A stretch of 64,000 bases of DNA from Actinobaculum suis. Its GTDB lineage: Bacteria > Actinomycetota > Actinomycetes > Actinomycetales > Actinomycetaceae. Position numbers and translations under genes: made by a program. The stretch lies in contig NZ_FNAU01000002.1 in assembly GCF_900102025.1 (NCBI RefSeq), forward strand, positions 186,001-250,000, written 5' to 3'. Below are positions 37,426-47,245 of the stretch, piece by piece (position 1 is the stretch's first letter; each line of letters begins with the position of its first letter). Below the pieces are notes generated by a model. It was not told the DNA's origin, ran no database searches, and was given only the letters and a program-made list of their open reading frames with translations.

Positions 37426-38510
37426 TGGCGGCGACGAAGCGAGCTTCTAATTCCGGTACCTTCCGAACTACCGGACTGGTGGTAATCACGCGCGTGCTTC
37501 CCCCGCACTGGCAGGTGCCAGCTAACTGGCTGGGGATTCCCGTAACGCGGCGGATCCCTGTGGATAGCGAAAAAGACCGCGCTCGCGATTACCTGGCCCG
37601 CTATGCCGGCTATGCTCGCCATGCCCGAAACGGCGGCCATGCCCGCGCAGACATTTGCCAGCCGACCAGCCAGTTTGCCCGCGATCTTGCCGGCGAGTTC
37701 ACCAGCCAATCCGCCGGCGCCTATGCCCTTGGCCGCCAATCCACAGCCTCGGTATGGCTAGCGGTTACTTCGGGTTATGTGTTTGATGTTTTCCGGGCCT
37801 GGGAATTAGAAATCCCGCCGGAGTTGCAAATTGCTTGCATTGGTAAGGGCACAGCACGCCATAGCCCCCGGCCGCCGGATTTCATTGGCCCCCAGCCAGC
37901 TACCGGCCGCGTTTTCGGGGAAGCTTTCCCGCTAGCCGAGCAACGTCAAACCGAGCAACGCCAAACCGGGCAGTACCAAACCGGGCAAAAACCGGGTGTT
38001 CAGGGGTCAGGTTCGCGAGGTCAAGATGTCCCGAAGCCCGCTGCCCAGGGGCCGGGTGCTCAAAAACCGGTTCAAGCGTCAGAGGTCTCGCCGCCAAACA
38101 TTCCCGGGCGTATCTATTTTCCATGTTCGAGCCTGGCTTCTACGGATTTCGCGGAAGCGGTTGCTGCCCGCGGCTACCAAGTAGAACGCCACGAGGTGTA
38201 TCGCACGGAGCCGGATGTGGACGGCGTCGAAAAGGTATTGAGCCTACGCCCGGCCGCTATCGTTTTGACCGCGGGAAGTGCGGCCCACGCGGTACTCGCG
38301 GCCATACGAAAGGTATTGCCTCCGGAAAATAACAGGACGCCGGAAGATAACGCGCCACCGGAAAATATCGGGTTGTGGGAAGGTGCCCCGGCGCTCGTCG
38401 CCCTGGGGGAGCCGACCGCGCGCGCCTGCCGGCAAGCTGGGTACCGCGGGCCGGTGCGAGTGGCGCCCACCCCGGACCCGGCAGGAATCGCCCGGGCGCT
38501 ACGTAACTAG
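37425..38510 (+). CDS. hemD: Uroporphyrinogen-III synthase HemD
   Basis: 361 residues; usual length is about 260. The fold is poorly conserved, but position between hemC and hemB, a start overlapping hemC, and sequences such as VWLAVTSGYVFDVF, RIYFPCSSLASTDFAEAVAARGYQVERHEVYRT and PAAIVLTAGSAAHAV support the call. It closes hydroxymethylbilane to uroporphyrinogen III. A glutamine-rich repeat (QRQTE, QYQTGQ) and a proline/glycine stretch of about 60 residues are inserted between the two domains. Confidence 0.85.
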   Translation: MAATKRASNSGTFRTTGLVVITRVLPPHWQVPANWLGIPVTRRIPVDSEKDRARDYLARYAGYARHARNGGHARADICQPTSQFARDLAGEFTSQSAGAYALGRQSTASVWLAVTSGYVFDVFRAWELEIPPELQIACIGKGTARHSPRPPDFIGPQPATGRVFGEAFPLAEQRQTEQRQTGQYQTGQKPGVQGSGSRGQDVPKPAAQGPGAQKPVQASEVSPPNIPGRIYFPCSSLASTDFAEAVAARGYQVERHEVYRTEPDVDGVEKVLSLRPAAIVLTAGSAAHAVLAAIRKVLPPENNRTPEDNAPPENIGLWEGAPALVALGEPTARACRQAGYRGPVRVAPTPDPAGIARALRN

Positions 38511-38597
38511 CCGCCAAATAACCAAGCAGCCAAGAAACCAAAAACCAAGAAACCAAAAACCGAAGAAACAAAGAATCCAGGAAAGAAGGAACGGAAA

Positions 38598-39575
38598 GTG
38601 GAACTTATTGAGCGGCCGCGCCGGTTGCGGACCAATGCGGCAATGCGCGGAATGGTGCGGGAAACACAGCTGGCCGCGGCGAACCTTGTGCTTCCCATGT
38701 TTGTGCGCGAGGGGATAGCCGCACCGGAGCCGATCGCTTCCATGCCCGGCGTCTACCAGCACACGTTGGAGTCTTTGCCCCGCGCGGCACGCCAGGCAGT
38801 GGATGCCGGAGTGGGCGGGATTATGTTGTTCGGAGTGCCGGCGCAGCGCGATGCGCGGGGGAGCGCGGCTACCGATCCGGAGGGGATCCTCAACCGCGGG
38901 TTGCGGGCTTTGCGTACCGAACTAGGTGACGACGCCGTTATTATTGCCGACCTTTGCCTGGACGAATTTACCGACCACGGCCATTGCGGGGTGCTCGATG
39001 CGCAGGGAAACGTGGACAATGACGCCACTTTGGAGATCTACCAGGAGATGGCGCTCGCGCAGGCCCGGGCCGGCGCGCACATGCTCGGCCTATCCGGGAT
39101 GATGGACGGCCAGGTGGCGGCCGTGCGGGAAGCTTTGGACGGGGAAGGTTTCACCGCGGTTTCCATCCTTGCTTATTCCGCGAAATATGCTTCCGCTTTC
39201 TTCGGGCCGTTCCGCGAAGCAGTAGATTCTCAGTTGCGTGGAGATCGTGCTACTTATCAGCTCGATCCGGCTAACCGTACGGAAGGTTTGCGGGAAGCTT
39301 TGTTGGATGAGGCGGAAGGGGCCGACGTCGTAATGGTCAAGCCGGGTAGTTCCTACCTGGACGTGACGGCGGACGTAGCCGCAAATGTGACCGTCCCGGT
39401 GGCTGTTTACCAGGTTTCTGGCGAATACGCGATGGTGGAAGCGGCCGCTGAACGCGGCTGGGTAGACCGCAAGCGCATCATTATGGAAAGCGTGCTGAGC
39501 ATCCGCCGCGCCGGAGCCACCATGATCTGCACCTATTGGGCCGCCGAAATTGCCGGCTGGCTCCGCGAAAACTAG
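38598..39575 (+). CDS. hemB: Delta-aminolevulinic acid dehydratase HemB
   Basis: 325 residues from GTG 38598 behind AAGGAA. Active-site lysines lie in [10 protein letters not shown] and VMVKPGSSY. The metal site reads [14 protein letters not shown]: the middle cysteine of the zinc type is Asp, so this is nearer the Mg-dependent or mixed form. It condenses two ALA molecules to porphobilinogen. It lies 87 bases after hemD. Confidence 0.95.
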   Translation: MELIERPRRLRTNAAMRGMVRETQLAAANLVLPMFVREGIAAPEPIASMPGVYQHTLESLPRAARQAVDAGVGGIMLFGVPAQRDARGSAATDPEGILNRGLRALRTELGDDAVIIADLCLDEFTDHGHCGVLDAQGNVDNDATLEIYQEMALAQARAGAHMLGLSGMMDGQVAAVREALDGEGFTAVSILAYSAKYASAFFGPFREAVDSQLRGDRATYQLDPANRTEGLREALLDEAEGADVVMVKPGSSYLDVTADVAANVTVPVAVYQVSGEYAMVEAAAERGWVDRKRIIMESVLSIRRAGATMICTYWAAEIAGWLREN

Positions 39576-39655
39576 CGGGCCGCTGGGGCCGGGCGTGAAG
39601 TAGATTAGCGGGCCGCTGGGGCCGGGCGCAAAAACTAGCGGGCCGCTGGCAGAGC
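39573..39655. repeat. Three 20-23-bp repeats after hemB
   Basis: Copies of TAGCGGGCCGCTGGGGCCGG start at 39573, 39606 and 39636 (the third shorter). The first includes the hemB stop codon. The following stretch up to hemL (39772) has short A/C-rich repeats and no gene. Confidence 0.75.
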
Positions 39656-39771
39656 GCAAAACGGCCCGCGGCGAAAACACCGCATTACAACCGCATTACA
39701 ACCGCATCGCAAACGCAAACCAAACATATACAGAAGCACAGCATAGAACTGCAAAGGAAGTAGAAGGAAAG

Positions 39772-41130
39772 ATGAGCCTTTTTGAACGTGCCCAGTCAGT
39801 GATCCCGGGCGGCGTGGATTCGCCGGTGCGGGCTTTCGGTTCGGTAGGGGGAGACCCGATTTTTGTGGACCGCGCCCAAGGCCCTTACCTGTACGGGCGG
39901 GCTAGCGATACTACTACGGCGGCGGAAAAAGAATATGTTGACCTGGTTGGTTCTTGGGGGCCAATGCTTTTGGGCCATTCCCATCCGCAGGTGGTGCAGG
40001 CCGTGCAGGAAGCGGCGGCGCGGGGCCTTTCCTTCGGGGCGCCCACGGAAGCGGAGGTGCAACTCGCGGAATTGGTAGCGGCCCGTGTGGCCCCGGTAGA
40101 AAAGTTGCGTTTTGTTTCCACGGGTACGGAAGCCACCATGACGGCGATTCGTTTGGCGCGCGGTTTTACCGGCCGGGATCTCGTGGTCAAATTCGCTGGC
40201 TGCTATCACGGCCACGAAGACTGCATGTTAGTAGCCGCCGGTTCGGGCGTGGCCACCTTCGGGCTTTCTTCTTCCGCGGGTGTACCGGCCGGCACCGTGC
40301 AAGACACAGTGGTTTTGCCCTATAACGACCGGGAGGCCGTGACCGAACTTTTCACCACGCACGGGGAGAAAATCGCGGCCGTAATTACGGAAGGGGCGCC
40401 GGCAAATATGGGTGTGGTTTCACCCGCGCCAGGTTTCAATGCGTTCCTTGCCGAAACTTGCCACCAGCATGGCGCGCTGCTTATTTTCGACGAAGTTCTC
40501 ACCGGCTTCCGGGTCCACCCGGCCGGCATGTGGGGCTTACAACGCGACGCTGGAGAAAACTTCACCCCAGACCTCTTCACCTTCGGCAAGGTGATCGGTG
40601 GCGGTATGCCCATCGCGGCCCTGGGTGGGCGGGCAGACGTTATGGACTATCTCGCGCCCACCGGCCCGGTATACCAGGCCGGCACGCTTTCTGGGAACCC
40701 GCTCGCCACCGCGGCCGGAATCGCCACCCTCCAGCTTGCCGACGCCGAGGTCTACGCGAAGGTGAACGCAGCTTCCGCACAAATCCAGGAGATCATTACC
40801 CAGGCTTTGCAGGAGGCCGGCGTGGCGCACACTATGCAACGCGTTGGCTCCCTGTTCTCGGTACTGTTCGCCCCCACTCCCGCGCACAACTACGCGGAAG
40901 TAGCGGCTCAAGAACAGTTCCGGTTCGCGCCCTTCTTCCACGCCTTCTTGGAGGGCGGGGTGCACCTGCCGCCTTCCGTGTTTGAGGCTTACTTCGTTTC
41001 TGCCATGCACGACGCCGCCGCGATCGAACGGATCGCCCAGGCCGCTCCGCAAGCCGCCCGCGCCGCAGCTGCTGCCCGCCCGGAGGCATGTCACGCAAAC
41101 GCGAGGGGCCGCCAGCAGGGGCAGAATTAG
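39772..41130 (+). CDS. hemL: Glutamate-1-semialdehyde 2,1-aminomutase HemL
   Basis: 452 residues. The PLP-dependent class III aminotransferase motifs are present: [37 protein letters not shown] and the PLP lysine in [12 protein letters not shown]. It converts glutamate-1-semialdehyde to 5-aminolevulinate. The last 30 residues are a non-conserved alanine-rich tail. It is the final haem gene; a strong hairpin follows at 41201. Confidence 0.95.
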   Translation: MSLFERAQSVIPGGVDSPVRAFGSVGGDPIFVDRAQGPYLYGRASDTTTAAEKEYVDLVGSWGPMLLGHSHPQVVQAVQEAAARGLSFGAPTEAEVQLAELVAARVAPVEKLRFVSTGTEATMTAIRLARGFTGRDLVVKFAGCYHGHEDCMLVAAGSGVATFGLSSSAGVPAGTVQDTVVLPYNDREAVTELFTTHGEKIAAVITEGAPANMGVVSPAPGFNAFLAETCHQHGALLIFDEVLTGFRVHPAGMWGLQRDAGENFTPDLFTFGKVIGGGMPIAALGGRADVMDYLAPTGPVYQAGTLSGNPLATAAGIATLQLADAEVYAKVNAASAQIQEIITQALQEAGVAHTMQRVGSLFSVLFAPTPAHNYAEVAAQEQFRFAPFFHAFLEGGVHLPPSVFEAYFVSAMHDAAAIERIAQAAPQAARAAAAARPEACHANARGRQQGQN

Positions 41131-41200
41131 CTCCGAAAAGTGTTTCGTTGCCATGTGGTACGCAACGGCACCATATGCCGTGCAACGGCAGTTTGATTTA

Positions 41201-41245
41201 CAGTTTTCCCCGAAATTATTTTCGTTGTGATTTCGGGGAAAACTG
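41201..41245 (+). terminator. Hairpin downstream of hemL
   Basis: A perfect 16-bp stem (arms 41201-41216 and 41230-41245) with a 13-base loop, followed by CTTGTCCCCTTTTT. It probably ends the haem operon. Its loop TTTTCGTTG and stem CCCCGAAAT recur in the hairpins at 41291-41319, 41356-41388 and 48146-48180, so it is also a relative of the tRNA-Lys terminator. Confidence 0.65.
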
Positions 41246-41351
41246 CTTGTCCCCTTTTTGTCCCCTTTTTTGCCTGGTAAAAGCGATCCCCCGAAATTGC
41301 TTTCGTTAGCAATTTTCGGTGTTACTCAGGTGTTACTCGCGTGCCGAAAAG

Positions 41352-41419
41352 GTTTTCCCCGGAATCACTTTTCGTTGTGATTCCGGGGGAAAGTAGTGGT
41401 AGGCCCCGTGGGATTCGAA
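41352..41419. repeat. Left attachment repeat (attL) of the integrative element
   Basis: 68 bases matching 48142-48210 with one substitution, one single-base indel region and one A/G change. The last 24 bases (41396-41419) are identical to the 3' end of the tRNA-Lys gene up to the T-loop; the rest is the tRNA terminator hairpin. Sequence diverges right after GATTCGAA. Confidence 0.85.
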
Positions 41420-41586
41420 TCGAAAGACCCATGTTTTTTGCTTCCACGAGATGACGCCGAAAAGTGGACTTTTCCGCGGTATACCAACGATTTAGCATAA
41501 TCTCTTGCACGACTTTAATACCCTCGTTTAGACTGTTTTTGCCGGGGCTTGTCCCCTTTTTGTCCCCCTTTTAGGAGCGTGAGAAA

Positions 41587-42795
41587 ATGGCGCGGCGGCG
41601 CGGTTTTGGGTACATCGAAAAACGAGGAAAAGCTCTCTGGAGGGCGGAATTTCTCAACCCTCACCAAAAGTACAAGAAGGACGGAGCGCGGAACATCGTC
41701 CGAAAGTCTTTCACCACTAAGGCAACGGCTGAAGCTTGGCTTGCCAAACAGAAACACGCCATCGATAAAGGCACGTGGAAGTCGCCGGAAACAAAAGCCC
41801 GTGAGCGGGAAGCGGCGGAACACAAAGCAAAACAGGACGCGTACACGCTCGGAGAGTACGCCCGCGGCTGGATTGACACGGTAGACGTCACGCCAGCAAC
41901 CCGCCGCGGCTATGAGAGCGTGTTAAGGTGTCATATCCTCCCCAGGTGGGCAGACGTACCGTTAAAGGAAATTCGCCGCCCCGAAGTAGTCGATTGGGCT
42001 AACTCCCTCACCTCTAGCGTGAAAAGTACGCGGGACACGTTCCGCAATATTTTAAATGCAGCGGTAGCTGATGAGCGTATCTCTGAGAATCCGTATCCAC
42101 CGAACTCGAAAAATGTGCGTAAACCAGTTCGGGAGAAGGGACGGAAGAAACGCCAGGCACACGCGATTAGCCGCGAAGAGTTGCTAGCGCTCGCGAACGA
42201 GGTGCCAGAGTACCAGCGCTTGATGACCCTCACGGCGGGCCAATTTGGGCTACGTTCGGGGGAGATTCGCGAGCTACGTGGTAAAGACGTTGCTTATGAC
42301 TCGACGACGGGGCTTACTCGTGTGCGCGTCGAGCGGGGCGTTACGGGTGATGGCGTGGCCACAGTGGTGGGCAACCCGAAAACACGTTTTTCTATTCGCA
42401 CGATCTACATGGGCGGCCCCGTGGGGAAAGAAATAGCGCAGCGCGCTCGGCAGGTAGGCCCCGCCGGGTTGTTGTTCCCTGCAAAGGAGGACGCACGAAA
42501 ACACATGCCTAATAAGCAATGGGGCGTGAACCTGGCAAACGCCTGTAAGCGGCTAGGGATAGAACATACAACACCACACGATTTACGACATACAGCTACT
42601 TCGTTGGCTATCCGGGCTGGAATGCATTTGCGTGACGTGCAGGCCATGCTCGGACACTCCACCGACTATATGACAAAGCACTATTCCCACTCATTGGACG
42701 AATTCCAACAGGACGGGGCGCGCAAGATCGCGGCCTACTATTCGGCCCCGCGGGGCGTGGCTAGTTTGGATACCCGCCGTGCTAAGCGGGCCTAA
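41587..42795 (+). CDS. Tyrosine integrase of the tRNA-Lys element
   Basis: 402 residues from ATG 41587 after TTAGGAGCG. An N-terminal arm-binding domain (GFGYIEKRGKALWRAEF), a SAM-like core-binding domain near residues 90-170 and a C-terminal catalytic domain are seen. Catalytic residues: Arg in GLRSGEIREL, HDLRH, and GHS followed by the tyrosine in MTKHYSHSLDE. It lies at the left end of the element and would recombine the tRNA-Lys 3' end with the circular form. Confidence 0.95.
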   Translation: MARRRGFGYIEKRGKALWRAEFLNPHQKYKKDGARNIVRKSFTTKATAEAWLAKQKHAIDKGTWKSPETKAREREAAEHKAKQDAYTLGEYARGWIDTVDVTPATRRGYESVLRCHILPRWADVPLKEIRRPEVVDWANSLTSSVKSTRDTFRNILNAAVADERISENPYPPNSKNVRKPVREKGRKKRQAHAISREELLALANEVPEYQRLMTLTAGQFGLRSGEIRELRGKDVAYDSTTGLTRVRVERGVTGDGVATVVGNPKTRFSIRTIYMGGPVGKEIAQRARQVGPAGLLFPAKEDARKHMPNKQWGVNLANACKRLGIEHTTPHDLRHTATSLAIRAGMHLRDVQAMLGHSTDYMTKHYSHSLDEFQQDGARKIAAYYSAPRGVASLDTRRAKRA

Positions 42796-42812
42796 AACAA
42801 GGAGGTTTGTAA

Positions 42813-43340
42813 ATGAGCCGTCAGGACTATTTCCGGGCAGGGCTACGCAGTGTAATAGCTTCTGAGCCCTGGCCGCAGGGAGTGGAGGACGTTCGCCGGT
42901 ATTTGAGGGTGTATCGTGGCGCGCGGTTAGCGGGTGAAGCTTTCCCGGGCCAAGAGTTACCGGACTGTGAAAAGCAGTTAATGGCGAGTGGTTTTTGTTC
43001 GCGGCGTATTGGCGGTATTTTTTGGGGCCGGGCCGGTATTTTCGTGGTGCCTTACCGTGGTGCGAGCGAGGATGATATTTCCGCGTTAGGGACAACAGCG
43101 GTCGCTTTGCTACAGGATTTACAGAACTTGCAGGAGTCTGCTTTCCGGTCTTCGTGGGTCGAGGAGTGGAAAACCCTTTTCCCTGCTTGGCACCTGCCAG
43201 GTTTTTCCGAGGAGATGGGTATTAACGCGTTTATTGAGGTGGCGCGCCGTTTAGTTTTCCGTGGTTTTGCGGAAGACTTTACTTCTTGGGAACGAGAACT
43301 AGCAGAGTTTCTTAGGGGTGAGGACCATGACCAGGAGTAA
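42813..43340 (+). CDS. Unknown protein of the integrative element
   Basis: 175 residues from ATG 42813 after AGGAGG. Mixed alpha/beta with no motif I recognise. Aromatic-rich middle (GGIFWGRAGIFVVPYRG) and an acidic end. Its stop overlaps the start of the next gene, and it follows the integrase by 17 bases, so it belongs to the same transcript. Confidence 0.65.
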   Translation: MSRQDYFRAGLRSVIASEPWPQGVEDVRRYLRVYRGARLAGEAFPGQELPDCEKQLMASGFCSRRIGGIFWGRAGIFVVPYRGASEDDISALGTTAVALLQDLQNLQESAFRSSWVEEWKTLFPAWHLPGFSEEMGINAFIEVARRLVFRGFAEDFTSWERELAEFLRGEDHDQE

Positions 43341-44187
43341 GAAACACGCGCGCCGGCCTGTGCTGTGGTCTATTCGGGTTTTTTGTGATTCAGACCTACA
43401 TGACCGAGAGGGGAAAAAACCCCGCCGCTATATTCTCGGTACTTTCGAGCCTGAACCGCGGGCGGACTATGCACGCCACTTGTTGGAAGCGCCAGAAGTC
43501 AAGGTGCGAGGAAGTATCAAGCCTCTAGCCGCCTGGATAATAGACGGGGAACGGTACGAGGTCGTCAGCCTGTGGAGGTCTGTTCCTCATGCATCTAACC
43601 GCACCTATAAAGATAACCGGCACCTAGGGCCGGTACGCAAAGTGGCGCGGCCTGATATTGACAACATAATGCCAGTGCTAGAAGGTCTTGAGAAGGTCGA
43701 CCCTTTAAGCCCGGAATTTGGGGAGGTGCTAGAAACTCTTAGGAAGAACGGCAATTTTCTAGATGAGCTTGAAGATGCTTGCGAGATTGTGGCCGCCCGT
43801 CATCCTGTACCAGGGGAGGAAGTGCGAGAGTTTTCCGAAGACCACTTAAGGCGGGTACATGCTGAAGTGTGTGAGGTGGTTTCTTCTTTCTTGGGTGCAG
43901 AGCTCAAATCTCGTAATGCTGTTTACCGTGGCGATTTGATTGGCCGGGGCCGCTCTCCCGACTGGGGAGGGTCTATAGATTGGGGAGCATCTATAGTCAG
44001 GGGAGCTAAGGAGTCTTTTGAGGGCGGGGCGCTTTATTGGGAGTTTAAATGCAGACTCTGCAGTTTGGAGGCCAAGTTACCGGCCCGCCAGTTAATTCCT
44101 GCTTTCGATGAGCTGATGCAGCGCAAGATTTCTTGGGTTTCGTTCGTGGATCTTTTGAAAACACGGCTAAGCCAAGAGGAGCGTTAA
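43327..44187 (+). CDS. Unknown protein of the integrative element
   Basis: 286 residues from ATG 43327 (an in-frame ATG lies three codons upstream). Arg/Lys-rich N-terminus, a central WGGSIDWGAS-type repeat and a single CRLC pair near the C-terminus (EFKCRLCSLEAKLPARQL). I do not recognise a family. It overlaps the gene before it. Confidence 0.65.
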   Translation: MTRSKKHARRPVLWSIRVFCDSDLHDREGKKPRRYILGTFEPEPRADYARHLLEAPEVKVRGSIKPLAAWIIDGERYEVVSLWRSVPHASNRTYKDNRHLGPVRKVARPDIDNIMPVLEGLEKVDPLSPEFGEVLETLRKNGNFLDELEDACEIVAARHPVPGEEVREFSEDHLRRVHAEVCEVVSSFLGAELKSRNAVYRGDLIGRGRSPDWGGSIDWGASIVRGAKESFEGGALYWEFKCRLCSLEAKLPARQLIPAFDELMQRKISWVSFVDLLKTRLSQEER

Positions 44188-44390
44188 TACTTGATTCCCC
44201 TTCATTGGGCATGTTAGCCTCCACTTAGACAGGAGTGTATACTCCCTCGAGCATCCGGGGCTCTGCTCAATACCCCGGCTAACAGGCGTTCTGTTAGTAG
44301 TAGCAACTAAAACCAACGTTTTAGGGGCTCTACTAGTAGTGCGCCTTAAATGCTTTTTAAGCGTGCACGCGGGCCCCGGAAAGTAGAAAA
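44188..44390. promoter_or_regulatory. Control region before the replication genes
   Basis: 203 bases between the integrase group and the excisionase-like gene. Visible structures are a stem CCGGGG/CCCCGG (about 44250-44280), a stem TAACAG-GCGT-CTGTTA (about 44280-44297), and repeated TAGTAGT segments. It probably holds the promoter of the xis-primase-RepA operon and a terminator for the integrase group. Confidence 0.45.
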
Positions 44391-44576
44391 ATGGGTACTG
44401 CAAACGCACCTCAATTCGTTTCAATTGCGCAAGCAGCGCAAATTCTTTCAGTCTCCACGAAGACGATTTACCGGCTGATTTACGCCGGCCAACTACCGGC
44501 CAAAAAAATAGGCCGATGTGTACGGGTCAAACTCGACGACCTGGAAAAAGCGTTCCCTGACTTCCTCGAAGCATAG
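44391..44576 (+). CDS. Excisionase-like helix-turn-helix protein
   Basis: 61 residues, a complete single-domain AlpA/excisionase-type helix-turn-helix: FVSIAQAAQILSVSTKTIYR followed by LIYAGQLPAKKIGRCVRVKLDDLE. Small proteins like this act as recombination directionality factors or regulators of integrative elements. It starts the replication gene group. Confidence 0.85.
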   Translation: MGTANAPQFVSIAQAAQILSVSTKTIYRLIYAGQLPAKKIGRCVRVKLDDLEKAFPDFLEA

Positions 44577-44597
44577 AACAAGGGGGCGACAGTAAAA

Positions 44598-44822
44598 ATG
44601 GCAAAAGAAAAGAGCACCCACAACGAAAGAGCGCTCAACCCTGATTATACCCGTAATAGTAACAAGTTACAGGCAATCCGTGTAGCTGTTGCCATGCGCG
44701 GGGGTGTTCCTTCCTACACTTTAACGAAACAGAACACTCACGGTTTAACCCTTGACGGGGTGGAAGCGGCCAGAGTTGTACGCGCCCTAAGCATGTTTCT
44801 GGACGTTATGGGCGGGGGGTGA
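44598..44822 (+). CDS. Small unknown protein
   Basis: 74 residues, starting 21 bases after the excisionase stop. Basic N-terminus and a C-terminal segment with LDGVEAARVVRALSMFLDVM. No recognised family. Its stop overlaps a GTG at 44819 in the next frame, tying it to the primase gene. Confidence 0.55.
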   Translation: MAKEKSTHNERALNPDYTRNSNKLQAIRVAVAMRGGVPSYTLTKQNTHGLTLDGVEAARVVRALSMFLDVMGGG

Positions 44823-44827
44823 AAACA

Positions 44828-45604
44828 ATGATACAGACCGCTGAAAACGTTCTCGCGAGCGCCGCGCTAGCCTACGGGGCGGCGGGATGGAAAGTTCTAC
44901 CGCTCAAAGGTAAACGGCCCTGTTGCCCTATGGGTAAAAACTTTGCTAACGCGTCCAGTGACCAAGCGACTATTTCCCAGTGGTGGCGCACCTGGCCTAC
45001 CGCGAATATTGGGCTTGTTGCAACATTCGGCATAGTAGTAGTCGACCTTGACCCGCGGCACGGGGGTAGTCCTGAAAAGCTGGCGGAACTGGCGGGCGGG
45101 CAACTCCCAGAGACTGCTACGGTCCGTACTGGTAGTGGTGGTTGGCATTACTATTTTACGAGTAGTGCCCCGATAGGGTGCAGTGCCGGCAAATTAGCCC
45201 CCGGTATTGACGTACGGGCGGGCGGGACCGGTTACGTGGTCGCACCTCCCTCTATTCACCCCGCTACTGGCTTGCCTTACGAGTGGGTGAATAGCGGCCC
45301 GCTGGCCGGCTTACCCCTTGCCTTAGAACGGCGGCTAAACCCCCCTCCACGGCCCTTATACAGGCCTATGCGCGCCACTAGTGGAGGGGTTACCAACCTG
45401 ATAGACCGGGTCGAAAGCGCCCCGGTAGGAGAGCGGAATAATCGCCTGTTCGTCGCCGCCTGTTTCATGGGTGAACGTGACCTCTTAGGCCGGGCTACTA
45501 ATTGGGAAGGTCTAGCCGCAGCGGCCAGAAGTACGGGCCTACCAGAAAGGGAAGTCCGGGCCACGATTGAGAGTGCACGCAAACATGTGGGGAGGGGCGC
45601 ATGA
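44828..45604 (+). CDS. Primase-polymerase (bifunctional prim-pol N-terminal domain)
   Basis: 258 residues from ATG 44828, eight bases after a GGGGGG site; a GTG at 44819 would add three residues. It has the archaeo-eukaryotic primase hallmarks: PLKGKRPCCP, WWRTWPTANIGL, the catalytic acids in VVVDLDPRHGG, TVRTGSGGWHYYF and the GIDVRAGGTGYVVAPPS loop. It would prime or copy element DNA. The 3' end overlaps the RepA-like gene by four bases, as expected for partners. Confidence 0.92.
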   Translation: MIQTAENVLASAALAYGAAGWKVLPLKGKRPCCPMGKNFANASSDQATISQWWRTWPTANIGLVATFGIVVVDLDPRHGGSPEKLAELAGGQLPETATVRTGSGGWHYYFTSSAPIGCSAGKLAPGIDVRAGGTGYVVAPPSIHPATGLPYEWVNSGPLAGLPLALERRLNPPPRPLYRPMRATSGGVTNLIDRVESAPVGERNNRLFVAACFMGERDLLGRATNWEGLAAAARSTGLPEREVRATIESARKHVGRGA

Positions 45605-46992
45605 ACGAGAGCATGTTTAAAGTGCCTACAGCGCCGGAAGAGCGCCCCCCGCGCCCGGTACTGAGAATAAACGTGACACCAATGAGCGAAGTAATACCTG
45701 AGAGGGTTGAAATGTTGTGGGAGGGGCGTATTCCGCTCGGTTATGTCACCGTATTAGGCGGCTATGGAGGTACCGGAAAATCTTCCCTAGTCACACACCT
45801 AGCGGCGCGAGTAACCCGCGGGACTTTGGAAGGGGACCTGTACGGTACGCCAAGCGGCGTACTCATCTATTCCCCAGAAGATTCCCCTCAAGGGGTGATA
45901 CGCCCCCGGTGTGAAGTCAACGGAGCAGACCTTAATAAACTGTGCTTGCTGGAACCGGCGAAATTGCTGGGACCGGCGAAAGACAATGACGGCGAATATG
46001 TGGAAACAGTCCTCCACTTGCCGCTATTCACTAGCCGGCTTGAGGAGGTTATCGGCGAGACCGGGGCCCGGCTAGTAATCCTGGACCCGGCCTCAAGGAG
46101 CTTGCAGGGCGATAACGATAACGCCCAAGACGTGCAGGCCATGCTAGACGCCCTCAACCAAGTTGCGCGGCGTACAGGCGCGGCAATCGTGTGTGTGGTG
46201 CATACCCGCAAGAGCGGGGGACAAGTCACTCAAGCCCTGGCGGGTAGTGCCCAATGGTATAACGCGGCCCGCGCGGTCCTCATGGTTGCCGGCGCTGAAG
46301 AATACTCGGTTGTGCAAGCAACCAAGTTCAACGCCGGAGTGATGGACGATACGCCACTAAAGTTCAGTTTCACGAACACTCTAGTGGGCGGGGAAAACTC
46401 TCCAGCAGCGGCACGTATCACCATTGAAGGGCCGTCACCTGTGGACGTGGAGACTCTTATTAACCGGCAAGTGCTTAGTGAGGACGAGAAAGAGGAACGC
46501 CAGGGATTAGACGACTTCCTGCGCAGTTTCTTGCAGTCTGGTGAGTGGACTCCAACGAAAACGATTTACAAGGCGGCCCGTGAAGAGTTTGGTACGTCGT
46601 CTACTACGGTTTGGCGGGCCTTGAAAAGGATAGGAGCGCAATCCAAGCAGGTAGATTTTCCTGCTAGGGGAGTGTGGAGGCTACCCGGGGGCAGTGAATG
46701 CACTGAACTCACTGGAAAAGATAATGAGAGTATTCGGCGAGATACCGCCACTTCGCCAGTGCTTTCACAGTTGTTTCAAACTGAAGAAAATGAAACCACT
46801 GGAAAGCACTGGGAAAACGGCCCTAACACGCCGAAAAGTCGAGGTGAAAACCCCAGTGGTTTCAGCCCTTCCTTCTCCCCAGGGCCCGCGAGCGCACTGG
46901 ATGAATGCCCCATTCATAAGGTACCGCTCTCAGCAGCGCAGGCGTGCAGTGAATGCCTGAAAAAGGAAGGGGCGGGACGTGGCAACGTTTAG
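45601..46992 (+). CDS. RepA-like hexameric ATPase/helicase (AAA_25)
   Basis: 463 residues, start overlapping the prim-pol stop. Walker A GGYGGTGKSS near residue 52, Walker B LVILDPASR near 160, and VCVVHTRKSGG with QALAGSAQWYNAAR as in RepA-type and AAA_25 proteins. The C-terminal third carries a winged-helix-like part (TIYKAAREEFGTSSTTVWRAL) and ends in a CxxH...CxxC-like cluster (DECPIHKVPL, ACSEC). It is the presumed replicative helicase partner of the prim-pol. Confidence 0.85.
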   Translation: MNESMFKVPTAPEERPPRPVLRINVTPMSEVIPERVEMLWEGRIPLGYVTVLGGYGGTGKSSLVTHLAARVTRGTLEGDLYGTPSGVLIYSPEDSPQGVIRPRCEVNGADLNKLCLLEPAKLLGPAKDNDGEYVETVLHLPLFTSRLEEVIGETGARLVILDPASRSLQGDNDNAQDVQAMLDALNQVARRTGAAIVCVVHTRKSGGQVTQALAGSAQWYNAARAVLMVAGAEEYSVVQATKFNAGVMDDTPLKFSFTNTLVGGENSPAAARITIEGPSPVDVETLINRQVLSEDEKEERQGLDDFLRSFLQSGEWTPTKTIYKAAREEFGTSSTTVWRALKRIGAQSKQVDFPARGVWRLPGGSECTELTGKDNESIRRDTATSPVLSQLFQTEENETTGKHWENGPNTPKSRGENPSGFSPSFSPGPASALDECPIHKVPLSAAQACSECLKKEGAGRGNV

Positions 46993-47245
46993 GACCCTGG
47001 ACGGTATGGACCTACCGGTAACCGGCTATTGGTGCGCCTATTGCGGTGAACCAATGCGCCCGGGATATGGCAACCATCATCCCACCTGCAGGCCAGATGA
47101 AGCCTCCAGGCCAATAAATGAAGCGTGGACGAAAAGGTTAGGCCTCCCTGGCGGTCACACACAAGGACAGGAGGGGAGTAAAAATGATGACCCGGCAACG
47201 TTAATCCCCCGGGCCGGTAGAAGGTCTACTCCAGTAGCAGGATAA
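46979..47245 (+). CDS. Small zinc-binding protein
   Basis: 88 residues from GTG 46979, overlapping the RepA-like stop. A putative zinc knuckle CAYCG...HHPTC lies at residues 19-37. The rest is hydrophilic. No known family; last gene of the element. Confidence 0.55.
   Translation: MATFRTLDGMDLPVTGYWCAYCGEPMRPGYGNHHPTCRPDEASRPINEAWTKRLGLPGGHTQGQEGSKNDDPATLIPRAGRRSTPVAG

Larger units (their letters stand above)
41131..41586. other. Gap between hemL and the integrase: att region with three related hairpins
   Basis: No gene is present. It holds three hairpins of one family (41201-41245, 41291-41319, 41356-41388), two copies of a GTCCCCTTTTTGTCCCC motif (41246-41269 and 41548-41572), TGTTACTC direct repeats near 41321-41337, and the left attachment repeat. 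Confidence 0.7.

Noticed and set aside
41396-41470. A second tRNA-Lys gene
   Set aside because: Only the 3' 24 bases match a tRNA; the anticodon arm is absent. It is an attachment-site remnant.
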